A DNA stretch of 64,000 bases from Marinomonas sp. SBI8L. Lineage in GTDB: Bacteria; Pseudomonadota; Gammaproteobacteria; Pseudomonadales; Marinomonadaceae. Shown here one piece after another: positions 35,375 to 44,514 of this stretch. The notes beneath the pieces were generated by a model. The model did not search any database, had not been told where the DNA came from, and saw only the letters and a list, made by a program, of their open reading frames with translations. The stretch spans positions 186,001 through 250,000 of the forward strand of contig NZ_JSEO01000007.1 of NCBI RefSeq assembly GCF_001624705.1. The letters run 5' to 3'. Numbering within the stretch: the stretch's first letter is position 1; every line of letters begins with the position of its first letter. The position numbers and the translations under genes are program-made.

Positions 35375-37194
35375 GCTGACTCCTTGGCACTTGCATTAAA
35401 AAAGTGGCTGATAATATGCTCTGCACTGCGAAGGCCTAATGCGGCTGCCGTTAAAGAAGGCGACGCACTGCCTACGCTTAAATAGTTAGCCGTGCCGACT
35501 ACATAGAGGTTGTTATGATCAAAGCTTTGGCTGTACTTATTGACAACTGCTTTATTGGCATCATCACCCATACATGCCGTGCCTGCGATTACGGCATCAC
35601 CAGAGGTGAGGCTTAATTGATACTTTTGCTTGAATTCACCTGCGACAAATTTATGCCAGTTTTCATCAGTTTTTGCAGGCATGGGCTCATCTGTGATGGT
35701 TTTAATATCAAGTTTATGAAAAACATCTAGGTGCCAATCCCACGCTTTTTTGCAGCCTCTTAGGGTGTAATCATCAAGCTGAAAATTTACCTCAGGTCTA
35801 GGGAGGCCTAATGGATCAAGTTGGTCTGATAGCGTTACTCGATTGGTGCTAATAGGTAGGATTTCAACAGTACTATGAAGGTTGATCTGACGAGCCGTTC
35901 TATTATCAACATAGTGTTTTAAGGCTTCTCCCACTAGGCCTTTTTCTATGCCTTTTTCTGCTTCTTGGATAGGGCCTATACCTCCTTTAAATGCTGCGTT
36001 AACGATAAAGGGGGCAATAGAGGCAGATTCAGATCTAAATTCGCCATCTCGCCATTGGCCAAAGGCACCTGTTGCACTGACAGGTCCACGATAGGGGTAA
36101 ACCTTCATATCATCTGAGGCATAGCCTAAGGTGTTGATGTTGGCAAAGCCCATCAAGTTTCGACCAACTTGATCTGATGAATTACTTAAACCCGATGCTG
36201 GCACATTGAACTTGCCTGCCGAAAGCAGCATTAGTCTGGCTGTTTCTACGGCATGGGCGGCTAGAATAAAGGTTTTTGCTCTAGCAATGCCAATTGGGCC
36301 TGTTTTAGGGTCAGCATCAAAATTACGATAATAAATCTCCTTAACTTGTTTACCGTCTTCTTCAAGGGCGACTTGGAAAACAACTCGGTTGGCTAGCACT
36401 CTTGTGCCTAGTTGTTGTGCTTTTTGAACATGAACGCTTGCATCATATTTAGCGCCAATGGGGCAGATAGGTAAACAACTTGCGTTACCACAGCATTGGG
36501 GTCTGTTATCCCTTGGAACAGAGTTACGACAGTGGGGCAGCGGTTGGCTATCTGGGCCTAGATTATGTTCTTTTACACCTTTGCCAATGACTCTATCTAG
36601 ATAGGAGCGAGGAACTTCAGGCATAGGGTATTGAATGTCTGGTGATGGGGCGATGCAATCTGGGCCACCTGCGACACCCCATGCATCTTCAATTTGATGA
36701 TAATAAGGCTCAATATCTTGATAGCTAATTGGCCAATCTTTCCCCACTCCGTATTGGGTTTTCATTCTAAAGTCATTGGGAAAAAGGCGCTCTGCATGGC
36801 CTGTCCAGTGCCAAGAGGTTCCTCCTACTAAGCGCATAAAAAAGCCTTCAAAAGCAATCTGCTTTTTAGGTTCTTGTGGGGCGTTTGGAGAAGAGGGTAA
36901 TTTAGGTTGTACGTAATAGCTTAAAGGGTCGTTATCATCTGGGACAGGTGCCCAAGGCATCATCTTATAAGGTGAGTTAGCTTCTTTCGTTAGGTCATTC
37001 TTATAGCGGTTAATAGCATCGACTTTATTAACCTTGGCACCTGCGTCTAGTATCACGACATTCAAGCCGGCTTGAGATAGTTTCCAAGCCATTATGCTGC
37101 CGACAACACCTGCACCGACTATAACAACATCTGCCTCAATGCTTTCTTGAGGGTGAGTTAGACTATAGCTTTGTTGCTCTTGTGCTTCTTTCAT
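35371..37194 (-). CDS. GMC-type FAD dehydrogenase, gluconate/fructose dehydrogenase large-subunit-like
   Basis: A 607-residue flavoprotein. The FAD-binding motif VIVGAGVVGSIMAWKLSQAG is near residue 25; the C-terminal GMC part has VVGTANYLSVGSASPSLTAAALGLRSAEHI with the Rossmann end. The Cys cluster CCGNASCLPICPIGAKYDA matches the large subunits of membrane gluconate, sorbitol and fructose dehydrogenases, where such cysteines hold an iron-sulfur centre. It has no signal of its own and probably leaves with the Tat-bearing small subunit. I chose ATG 37194; a TTG at 37272 would overlap the upstream gene. Sugar, sugar acid or alcohol is the likely substrate. Confidence 0.88.
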   Translation of the reverse strand: MKEAQEQQSYSLTHPQESIEADVVIVGAGVVGSIMAWKLSQAGLNVVILDAGAKVNKVDAINRYKNDLTKEANSPYKMMPWAPVPDDNDPLSYYVQPKLPSSPNAPQEPKKQIAFEGFFMRLVGGTSWHWTGHAERLFPNDFRMKTQYGVGKDWPISYQDIEPYYHQIEDAWGVAGGPDCIAPSPDIQYPMPEVPRSYLDRVIGKGVKEHNLGPDSQPLPHCRNSVPRDNRPQCCGNASCLPICPIGAKYDASVHVQKAQQLGTRVLANRVVFQVALEEDGKQVKEIYYRNFDADPKTGPIGIARAKTFILAAHAVETARLMLLSAGKFNVPASGLSNSSDQVGRNLMGFANINTLGYASDDMKVYPYRGPVSATGAFGQWRDGEFRSESASIAPFIVNAAFKGGIGPIQEAEKGIEKGLVGEALKHYVDNRTARQINLHSTVEILPISTNRVTLSDQLDPLGLPRPEVNFQLDDYTLRGCKKAWDWHLDVFHKLDIKTITDEPMPAKTDENWHKFVAGEFKQKYQLSLTSGDAVIAGTACMGDDANKAVVNKYSQSFDHNNLYVVGTANYLSVGSASPSLTAAALGLRSAEHIISHFFNASAKESA

Positions 37195-37223
37195 ATTGGT
37201 ATTTGTTCCATCAAATGTGTTAG

Positions 37224-37832
37224 TTAAGCTAGTGTTGGAGCATGTTTCCAGTAACCGAAAGGGCCGCCGCAAGTGGCAGAAGGTTTGGTAAAGCTACAGG
37301 CTAACCAAGTTAAGGCTTCGTCATAGTTTATTTGGCCAATCACCTTTTTCATCTGAAGCTCAGTCTCTTGTGTTAGATTGAAACTAGCTCCCTCTTCTTG
37401 TCGTAAATTAGGGCACAGCTTTTGTACCATAGGATTAAGTCTGTCTTGTTCATTGAGGCTGACCTGACTTAAATACCAAGCTTTAAGAATGGCTTGAACA
37501 GGGTAAGGATGGTGTTTTGCTAAGTGGGAGGATAATGCTTGGTTTTGATGCTGGCTTTCTTCAAAGCTTAAAATCAGATTGTCATACTGTAGGGTGAACT
37601 GATAATTCAAACCAAGAAGAAAGAGAATATCTTGGCCAAGTTGCAAGTAGCTGGAATCTAGTTTGATACCTGTCAAAATGCTGCTTATGGATAAAAATAA
37701 AGAGGTATCTTTATGGTTAGCAGCATTGACGGGGGAGCTCAATAAACTAAGGGGAAGGCTGGTCGCACTCGCTGCGAGAGCCATCCCTTTTAGCGCTGAG
37801 CGTCGAGAAAGAGGCGAGCTTATCTTGGGCAT
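37224..37832 (-). CDS. Dehydrogenase small subunit, Tat-exported (FAD-SLDH type)
   Basis: A 202-residue protein resembling the small subunit of sorbitol/fructose/gluconate dehydrogenases (PF12318-type). The Tat signal is LSRRSALKGMALAAS with AxA-like end VNAAN. The C-terminus has the typical CGGPFGYWKHAP. It is needed for export and maturation of the FAD subunit in known complexes. The ATG at 37832 has AAGGA seven bases upstream. It is the first gene of the three-gene operon. No cytochrome c subunit is encoded nearby. Confidence 0.82.
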   Translation of the reverse strand: MPKISSPLSRRSALKGMALAASATSLPLSLLSSPVNAANHKDTSLFLSISSILTGIKLDSSYLQLGQDILFLLGLNYQFTLQYDNLILSFEESQHQNQALSSHLAKHHPYPVQAILKAWYLSQVSLNEQDRLNPMVQKLCPNLRQEEGASFNLTQETELQMKKVIGQINYDEALTWLACSFTKPSATCGGPFGYWKHAPTLA

Positions 37833-37890
37833 GTACACTTCCTTTTACATTACACAAAATGAAATTAAAACAGGGAGTCCCTGTACTTTT

Positions 37891-39606
37891 TTATACTGAG
37901 CTATTAAGCCTAAAAGTCTCCTGTTGAGCTAACTTTACCTGACTGCGCCCATTGTTCTTCGCTTGGTAAAGCGCACTGTCAGCATCTTTAATCAGGTGCT
38001 GTATATTTGACTCAGGCTCAGGGACGCAGGCCGCAACGCCCATACTTAAAGTGACTATTTGATGAGGATTTTGCAAATGGGGCAAACCCGCTTCAATGAT
38101 GATATTTAATAGGTGGTCTGCGATTGCTAAACAGCTGGTTTGATCTTTCATTGGGAGTAGAATAATAAACTCTTCCCCACCATAGCGGGCTATAATGTCA
38201 GTGTTTTGATCAAGTTCTTGCTCAAGTAATTTAGCAATTTTTAGTAGGCATTGATCTCCTGCGAGGTGGCCATAATAATCATTGTAAGATTTGAATAAGT
38301 CTACATCTAACATGATGATGCCAATCCAGTTGTTATAGTGCAGAGCGTGTTGCCACTTATCATTAGCCTCAGTAAAGAAGCGTCGTCTATTTGCAACCTG
38401 GGTTAATTCATCTGTTTCACTTAATGTCTGTAATTGATCATTAAACTGCATTAATTTTTGATTAGCTGCTTCTGTTGCTAAATGTGCTTTTTTAAGCTTT
38501 TCTTCGGCATCAATCCTTGCTTTAACAAATACGGCAAATGCTTGAGCAATAAGGGCGATTTCATCATTGCCTTTTAGAGGTATTTCTACTTCTTGCCCCT
38601 TAACATGACATTGCATGGTGTTACTCAGGTTATTAAGTCTACGTATGATATAAAAACGTATGAAGAAATAAGTAATACCTGTTAACAGTAGAAAAACAGC
38701 ACTAAAAATAAATAAACGGGTGATGGCTTGATTGACGACATTTTGATGGTTCGCACTGGCAGTTTGTGCCGCTTCTTTTAATGTCAAAAAGTAGTTATAG
38801 CTACTACCACTTAACCTTTGGGCGTGTAATCTAGCGGTTCTTGCAGCCGCAAGTGTTGCCCTGTGGCTTTTTTGCAGTGGCGTTTGTAGTGCAATCGTTT
38901 CTTTTAATAAAGGCTCTAATTGGTTTAAGAAATTTTGCTCTTTTGTTTGAGTTAACTTAAGGCTGGTTAATGAATTAAAAGAAGCTTGGCTTAACTGGCT
39001 AATTTTATTTAATTGCCCAAGGCTTTCTGTATTTAGGGCAAGGGAGGTGTAATTTAAAACAGCAAGTGCATGGAGGTAGAACTCAGGGTGGCTTGTTTTA
39101 ATATCTTCTTCGATAAGCCATTGAGATAATAAGGTGAGCTTCTGTGTATTCTCTTGTTTATCAAAGATGAGCTTTTGTTCTTGCAAAAGGCTTAACTCTA
39201 AATGTTTCAAACTTTTAAAGAAGGGAACTTGTAGTTTATCTATTTTATCTAACTGAGCGGCATCCATTTCAGCATTAGAGTTTAGCTTTTGTCTTACGTT
39301 CTGATAAATAGCCACTAAGCTTTGATTTAAAACTTCCTCATTAGAAATGCTTCTATCACTACTAATGAGTTGTTCGATTGCTTGTGCCGCAATCACCTCA
39401 GCATCCCTTGCTAATTCAGCCGCATTCATCGCACTTTCAAAATGGTCACCGGATAGGGCTTTAAATTTCTCAGCCTGTTCTGCCAAGGTGTTAATGCTCA
39501 TATAACTGGCGACAAGATAGAAACCAAGTACAACAAACAATACAAGGTTCAGGCGAAAGCTAATATGCTTAAATTTGTTTGACTTCAATGTCTGGTCAAT
39601 CTTCAT
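37891..39606 (-). CDS. Membrane diguanylate cyclase with HAMP domain
   Basis: A 571-residue inner-membrane protein with a membrane segment near residues 20-38, a long helical periplasmic domain, a second segment near 298-318, a HAMP domain and a GGDEF domain with active site ARYGGEEF near residue 474. The RxxD inhibitory site appears lost (QNTD at that place). It makes c-di-GMP in answer to a periplasmic signal. It lies 25 bp downstream of a solute-binding protein gene on the same strand, suggesting that protein is its ligand sensor (inference). Confidence 0.9.
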   Translation of the reverse strand: MKIDQTLKSNKFKHISFRLNLVLFVVLGFYLVASYMSINTLAEQAEKFKALSGDHFESAMNAAELARDAEVIAAQAIEQLISSDRSISNEEVLNQSLVAIYQNVRQKLNSNAEMDAAQLDKIDKLQVPFFKSLKHLELSLLQEQKLIFDKQENTQKLTLLSQWLIEEDIKTSHPEFYLHALAVLNYTSLALNTESLGQLNKISQLSQASFNSLTSLKLTQTKEQNFLNQLEPLLKETIALQTPLQKSHRATLAAARTARLHAQRLSGSSYNYFLTLKEAAQTASANHQNVVNQAITRLFIFSAVFLLLTGITYFFIRFYIIRRLNNLSNTMQCHVKGQEVEIPLKGNDEIALIAQAFAVFVKARIDAEEKLKKAHLATEAANQKLMQFNDQLQTLSETDELTQVANRRRFFTEANDKWQHALHYNNWIGIIMLDVDLFKSYNDYYGHLAGDQCLLKIAKLLEQELDQNTDIIARYGGEEFIILLPMKDQTSCLAIADHLLNIIIEAGLPHLQNPHQIVTLSMGVAACVPEPESNIQHLIKDADSALYQAKNNGRSQVKLAQQETFRLNSSV

Positions 39607-39631
39607 GGTTCACTCGTTGGTGAGGGTGAGA

Positions 39632-40669
39632 TTATTTAAAAATGGGTGCATAGAGTATGCCACCTTGAGTCCAAGGCTGATTGATACCTCTCTCTATGCC
39701 TACTCTTGAGTTGATACCAAAATGGCGATTGTATATCTCACCGTAATTTCCGACTGCTTTTATGGCTCTATAGGCCCATTGGCTATCTAGGCCAAGTTGT
39801 TCACCTATATCACCTTTTTTACCAAGTAGATTTTGTATTTCTGCATTCTTGGCCAAAGCGAGTGCTTGATCTATGTTGTTGGCATTAATGTTTTTTTCTT
39901 CTGCGAGTATTAGGGCATGAACAACAGCGCGTATGATTCGACTCCATTGATCATCATTATTTCGTACCATGGGGCCAATAGGTTCTCGGGAGATGGTATC
40001 TGGCAGTAGGCGATAGTTTTCCGGCTTATCGGTACGGTTTGCACGATTTGTGGCAAGGTTCATACGATCAGCTGTATAAGCGTCACAGGGTCCACCTCTG
40101 AAAAAGCTATCGCCATTTGAGAAAAGGACTTTAGTATTTAGTTGCCTGCTTTCGATAAGGTCGACTAGGTTTTGGTGAGTACTAGTATTTTGAGTGACAC
40201 ACACGGTTTTATTATCTAAATCATCAAGGGATTGAATATTCGTTGCTGAACGAACAATAAAACCTTGGCCGTCAAATAAATAAACGGCGGGAAAATCTAA
40301 CTGATAATCACTTTCTCTTGAATGAGTCCAAGTCGAGCTATACATGACCACATCTGTTTTTAATTCGAGAAGCGTTGTAAAGCGACTCGTAGCTCCCACT
40401 TCAATGTAATTAACAAATTCTTGGTTTTTTAAGACGGCAGCTGCGGTAGCACGGCAAAAATCAACATAAAAACCTTGCCATTGACCTTCAAGATTAATCG
40501 CGCTTCTTGCTGGGTCGTCGGGGAAAACACCACAGTTAAGATCGCCACGATTTTTGACTTTATCTAAGGTCGATTGTGGGGAATCCACAGCGGATGCATG
40601 CAAAGAGGAGGCAGTAAACAAAATAAGTAGAGCGAGGTAATAATCCATTTTTCCCAGTATTAACATCAT
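39632..40669 (-). CDS. Amino-acid-binding periplasmic protein (AapJ/BztA-like), orphan
   Basis: A 345-residue type 2 periplasmic binding protein with signal peptide (YYLALLILFTASSLHASA). The order VKNRGDLNCGVF, GFYVDFCRATAAAV, DVVMYSSTWTHSRE and GGPCDAYTADRMNL matches general L-amino acid binding proteins of the Aap/Bzt ABC systems. No permease or ATPase gene is near. Starts at 40669 or 40648 both give a signal peptide. It precedes a membrane diguanylate cyclase by 25 bp, so it may present ligand to that enzyme rather than to a transporter. Confidence 0.85.
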   Translation of the reverse strand: MMLILGKMDYYLALLILFTASSLHASAVDSPQSTLDKVKNRGDLNCGVFPDDPARSAINLEGQWQGFYVDFCRATAAAVLKNQEFVNYIEVGATSRFTTLLELKTDVVMYSSTWTHSRESDYQLDFPAVYLFDGQGFIVRSATNIQSLDDLDNKTVCVTQNTSTHQNLVDLIESRQLNTKVLFSNGDSFFRGGPCDAYTADRMNLATNRANRTDKPENYRLLPDTISREPIGPMVRNNDDQWSRIIRAVVHALILAEEKNINANNIDQALALAKNAEIQNLLGKKGDIGEQLGLDSQWAYRAIKAVGNYGEIYNRHFGINSRVGIERGINQPWTQGGILYAPIFK

Positions 40670-41045
40670 GACTCTTATATAATTATTTCATAAAGTAAGT
40701 GGATACTAACGCATATTTAAGAGTTTTTAAATGCGAATTTAAGTTTTGTGGCTTGAATTTATACCTTAAAAAATCGCATATTTTGAATCACTAAGCTTGA
40801 AACTGAACATATTTACAATTAGCTGAGGTTTTAGCGAAAGATTTTAATCTTTAGAATGAAAAATATTTAAAAATTAAAGCGATATTTCAGTAACTCATTT
40901 GAGCTTTGCAAAATATAAATCTAATTTATCTTTGTATTCACAAGACTATATTCACAGTGCAATTTCTGGGACAATAGGGCCCTTAGAAATGTTTCAAATA
41001 GCAGCTAGTTTTCTATGGAAAACAGCAAATCAGGCACAGTTAATC
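40670..41045. other. Intergenic/leader region before ygiQ
   Basis: AT-rich, with promoters for both divergent genes expected but not clearly readable. A frame in phase with ygiQ runs back to 40899, but residues encoded there do not resemble YgiQ. I see no RNA gene. Confidence 0.4.
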
Positions 41046-43340
41046 ATGATCAAAAAACACAAGAGCGCAGCTAATCTATTTTCATACCCACAATACTGGG
41101 CTGAATGTTATGGAATAGCCCCATTCTTACCCACAAGCCGCGAAGAAATGGATCAACTTGGTTGGGACTCTTGTGATGTTATCTTGGTAACGGGTGATGC
41201 CTATGTTGACCATCCAAGTTTTGGTATGGCGGTTATGGGTCGTTTGCTTGAAAGGCAGGGCTATCGTGTTGGTATCATTGATCAACCCAATTGGCGCAGT
41301 GCTGAAGATTTTCGCCGTTTAGGTGAGCCTAATCTTTATTTTGGTGTGACCGCAGGCAACATGGACTCTATGATTAACCGTTATACGGCCGATTTGAAAG
41401 TTCGAAACGATGATGCTTATACCCCTTATGGTGCTGGTGGTAAACGCCCTGATAGAGCGGTAATTGTTTATTCTCAACGTTGTAAAGAAGCTTTCTCAAA
41501 TGTACCTGTCATGATTGGTGGTATAGAAGCGAGTTTACGCCGTATTGCTCAATATGATTATTGGAGTAATGAAGTGAGGCGCTCTGTTTTAATAGATTCA
41601 ACAGCCGACATCTTACTCTACGGCAATGCAGAAAGAGCTATAGTTGAAGTGACTCATGCTATTGCTGCCGGTAAAAAAATGTCAGAGATCAGTGACATTC
41701 GCGGTACAACTGTGGTGCTTAATACTCCTCCTGGTGGTTGGACTGAACTTGATTCAACCCGTGTCGATTGGCCCGGTAAAATCGATAAGATTTATAGCCC
41801 ATATGAATATATTCCCGAAGGTAAGTGTCAGACTGACGAGGAAGAGTCTGATGTTATGCCGATCCGTGTTATTCCTGCACCACTTGGTCGTAAACAGAAA
41901 TTAGACCCAGCTAAAACTTATGTGCGATTACCTTCCTTCGAAAAGGTCTCGAAAGATCCTGTGTTATATGCACATACATCGCGAGTTTTACATTTAGAAT
42001 CTAACCCGCATAACGCACGAACTTTGGTGCAAAAGCACGGTAAAAAAGAGATATGGGTTAACCCACCACCAATTCCTCTGTTGACTGATGAAATGGATGG
42101 CGTATTTGATTTACCTTATGCCCGTGTGCCTCATCCAAAATATGGCAAAGCTAAGATTCCAGCCTACGACATGATTAAAACCTCAATTAATATCATGCGT
42201 GGCTGTTTTGGAGGTTGTACCTTCTGTTCAATTACTGAGCATGAGGGGCGTGTTATTCAAAGTCGTTCACATGAATCTATTTTGAACGAAATTGAAGACA
42301 TTAAGCAAAAGGTGCCTGGTTTTACTGGGCATATTTCAGATCTTGGTGGACCGACTTCTAACATGTATATGCTTAATTGTAAGAGTGATGAAATCCAAGC
42401 CTCTTGTCGTAAGCTATCTTGTGTTTACCCGACAATTTGTGAAAACCTAATTACAGATCATAGCCCAACTACCCAGCTATACCGTAAAACACGTGCTGTT
42501 GAAGGCGTGCATACTGTCTCTATTGCCTCTGGCTTACGTTATGACTTAGCAGTAGAAGATCCTGAATATGTTCGTGAACTGGTTACTCATCATGTGGGTG
42601 GCTTGTTAAAGATTGCACCAGAGCACTCTGAGACGGATACCTTGGCGAAGATGATGAAGCCGGGCATGGGAACCTACGACAGATTCAAGCGTATGTTTGA
42701 TAAGTATTCAAAAGAAGCAGGTAAAAAACAGCATCTCATTCCTTACTTTATAGCAGCTCACCCTGGCAGCGATGACAAGGACATGTTGAGTTTAGCCCTT
42801 TGGCTCAAACAAAATGATTTCAAGCCAGATCAGGTACAAACCTTCTATCCTTCGCCTATGTCATTGGCAACGGCCATGTACCATTCTGGTAAGAACCCGT
42901 TAAAAGCGGTGACTTATAAGAGTGAAGATGTGGTGACAATTAAAGAAGCTGAGCAGCGAGTAGTGCAAAAAGGCTTCTTGCGTTATCACGATCCTGATAA
43001 CTGGTCAGCGTTACGTAAAACATTGCGAGCAATGGGTCGTGGTGACTTGATTGGTGATGGCGTTAATAAATTGGTGCCTGGCGAAGAAAGGGATAAACAA
43101 GTTTCCCGTCGACCTAAAAAGGCAAAACCGGGTCAAGCAACGGGCGCATCCCATTCTAGTAATAGACCAACCATGGCAAAGAATGCAGCGAAAGCAAAAG
43201 CTAATCAAAAAGCGGATAAAGCCAATGGTAGAGGAGAGTCTCGTCCTGCTAAACCTGCAAGTGCTGGTAAAAAGCCAAATGCGTCAAGGCCTTCTCAGCA
43301 AAAATCAGGGAATCGCAAGCCTAAACGTCCAGGCCGTTAA
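41046..43340 (+). CDS. ygiQ: YgiQ-family radical SAM protein
   Basis: A 764-residue Fe-S enzyme of the UPF0313 family. The N-terminal [19 protein letters not shown] and [19 protein letters not shown] match E. coli YgiQ, and the radical SAM cluster is CFGGCTFC. The family's reaction is not settled. The ATG at 41046 is chosen because the conserved part begins about ten residues later; the upstream 49-codon extension is unlike the family. The C-terminus (about 700-764) is a low-complexity Lys/Pro/Arg tail, often seen in these proteins and perhaps RNA-binding. Confidence 0.88.
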   Translation: MIKKHKSAANLFSYPQYWAECYGIAPFLPTSREEMDQLGWDSCDVILVTGDAYVDHPSFGMAVMGRLLERQGYRVGIIDQPNWRSAEDFRRLGEPNLYFGVTAGNMDSMINRYTADLKVRNDDAYTPYGAGGKRPDRAVIVYSQRCKEAFSNVPVMIGGIEASLRRIAQYDYWSNEVRRSVLIDSTADILLYGNAERAIVEVTHAIAAGKKMSEISDIRGTTVVLNTPPGGWTELDSTRVDWPGKIDKIYSPYEYIPEGKCQTDEEESDVMPIRVIPAPLGRKQKLDPAKTYVRLPSFEKVSKDPVLYAHTSRVLHLESNPHNARTLVQKHGKKEIWVNPPPIPLLTDEMDGVFDLPYARVPHPKYGKAKIPAYDMIKTSINIMRGCFGGCTFCSITEHEGRVIQSRSHESILNEIEDIKQKVPGFTGHISDLGGPTSNMYMLNCKSDEIQASCRKLSCVYPTICENLITDHSPTTQLYRKTRAVEGVHTVSIASGLRYDLAVEDPEYVRELVTHHVGGLLKIAPEHSETDTLAKMMKPGMGTYDRFKRMFDKYSKEAGKKQHLIPYFIAAHPGSDDKDMLSLALWLKQNDFKPDQVQTFYPSPMSLATAMYHSGKNPLKAVTYKSEDVVTIKEAEQRVVQKGFLRYHDPDNWSALRKTLRAMGRGDLIGDGVNKLVPGEERDKQVSRRPKKAKPGQATGASHSSNRPTMAKNAAKAKANQKADKANGRGESRPAKPASAGKKPNASRPSQQKSGNRKPKRPGR

Positions 43341-43357
43341 TTGATATTGAGTCGAAT

Positions 43358-43383
43358 AAAAAAGCAGCCTAGGCTGCTTTTTT
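43358..43383. terminator. Bidirectional terminator between ygiQ and lldR
   Basis: A fully palindromic 26-base stem: A6 GCAGCC TA GGCTGC T6 pattern. It ends both convergent genes. Confidence 0.9.
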
Positions 43384-43407
43384 GTGAATAGGATTAATTT
43401 TGAGGGC

Positions 43408-44154
43408 TTATAGTAATAAATTTGCTTGCTTTAGGGCTCTTTGCCTGCGGGATTCAAGTCGGCTTACTTCAAGTAATATGTCCTCAACATACGACAGATG
43501 TTCATGGATAGCGAGTTTAGCCACATTACCGTCGCCTGTCATAATGGCATTATAAATACTTGTATGCTGTTGCATGACCATTTCTCTTGCTTCGCTGTGT
43601 TGAAATAAATAATTCAGATTGGCAGCGATACTTTGTGACAACATTTGAAATAGCGCTCGCATAGTATGTAGCATTACAGCGTTATGGGCGCATTCGGCAA
43701 TGGTTAAATGAAATGCAGCGTCTTTTTTAGCTTCTAATTCAGGTAGGCGCATATTGTGTGCTTGCACTAAATCTTCATAGGCTGCAGTCAATTTCTGTTT
43801 ATCTTCATCTGTGCTTCTTATCGCAGCATAGTAAGTGGAGATGCCTTCTAATGCGTCCCTAAATTCTAGTAAATCATATCTAAATTCATCGTGTTCTGAT
43901 AAGGCTTGTAATAAAGGGTCTCTCAGATCGCTGCCTAGTGTTTCACTGATGTAATTACCGCCCCCTTGGCGACTAACAACCATGCCTTTTGCTTTTAAGT
44001 TTTGAATTGCCTCTCTTAAAGAAGGGCGGGAAACTTTAAAGCGCTCAGCTAACTCTCTTTCTGGAGGTAGCCTGTCTCCAGGTTTAAGTACACCTTCAAT
44101 CATCATGCTTTCAAGCTCTTTGGTGATTTGATCAGAGATTTTTAAGCCTGCCAT
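43408..44154 (-). CDS. lldR: Lactate-responsive GntR/FadR-family regulator
   Basis: A 248-residue FadR-type GntR regulator. The N-terminal wHTH (GDRLPPERELAERFKVSRPSLREAIQNLKAKG) is followed by RQGGGNYI and an all-helical FCD domain with the metal-binding His pattern (AAFHLTIAECAHN and HTSIYNAI, then HEHL). PdhR is the closest relative in E. coli, and similarity to PdhR is clear, but RQGGGNY and HNAVMLHTMRALF match Pseudomonas LldR and the gene is divergent from lldD. LldR represses lactate genes and is released by lactate. Two palindromes lie in the lldR-lldD gap. Confidence 0.82.
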   Translation of the reverse strand: MAGLKISDQITKELESMMIEGVLKPGDRLPPERELAERFKVSRPSLREAIQNLKAKGMVVSRQGGGNYISETLGSDLRDPLLQALSEHDEFRYDLLEFRDALEGISTYYAAIRSTDEDKQKLTAAYEDLVQAHNMRLPELEAKKDAAFHLTIAECAHNAVMLHTMRALFQMLSQSIAANLNYLFQHSEAREMVMQQHTSIYNAIMTGDGNVAKLAIHEHLSYVEDILLEVSRLESRRQRALKQANLLL

Positions 44155-44189
44155 TTGTATTTCCTAAACTGCGTTTGATGATATCGACA

Positions 44190-44206
44190 AATTGGTAATA
44201 CCATTT
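44190..44206. promoter_or_regulatory. Probable LldR operator 1 at lldR/lldD
   Basis: AATTGGTAATACCATTT, palindrome centred at 44198, 36 bp upstream of lldR. Same TGGT-N3-ACCA core as at dld. Confidence 0.7.
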
Positions 44207-44296
44207 AATGGTTCTGTTTAATCGATTTTAGCTTTCAGGCTCTTAAATATCTAGTGCTTGATAAAATTTCTACAATATGGAATAAAGAGATTAACT

Positions 44297-44323
44297 AATT
44301 GGTAATATTGGTAATACCAATTA
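44297..44323. promoter_or_regulatory. Probable LldR operator 2 at lldR/lldD
   Basis: ATTGGTAATACCAAT at 44307-44321 is perfect except at the centre (44314); an extra half site aattggtaat begins at 44297. Centre-to-centre distance to operator 1 is 116 bp, about eleven helical turns, which would favour looping. The rest of 44155-44514 is AT-rich promoter DNA. Confidence 0.72.
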
Positions 44324-44514
44324 AATGTTTTAATTCAAAAATTTCAATATATTTGGTTGTTTGAATTATTTGCCATGGATGAGTGTGCTTATGTAGTGCT
44401 GGCTATTTTCAAATGTTTGGAAGAAAACCGTCATCTATTAAATTGTGGTGATGTATTACTGCTGAGTGTTTGATGTTTTTATCATTTTTCATATTAAAGC
44501 GAGAGGTTGGTCCT

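Noticed and set aside
40899-41045. N-terminal extension of YgiQ
   Set aside because: The extra 49 residues do not resemble YgiQ, whose conserved start comes shortly after the ATG at 41046.
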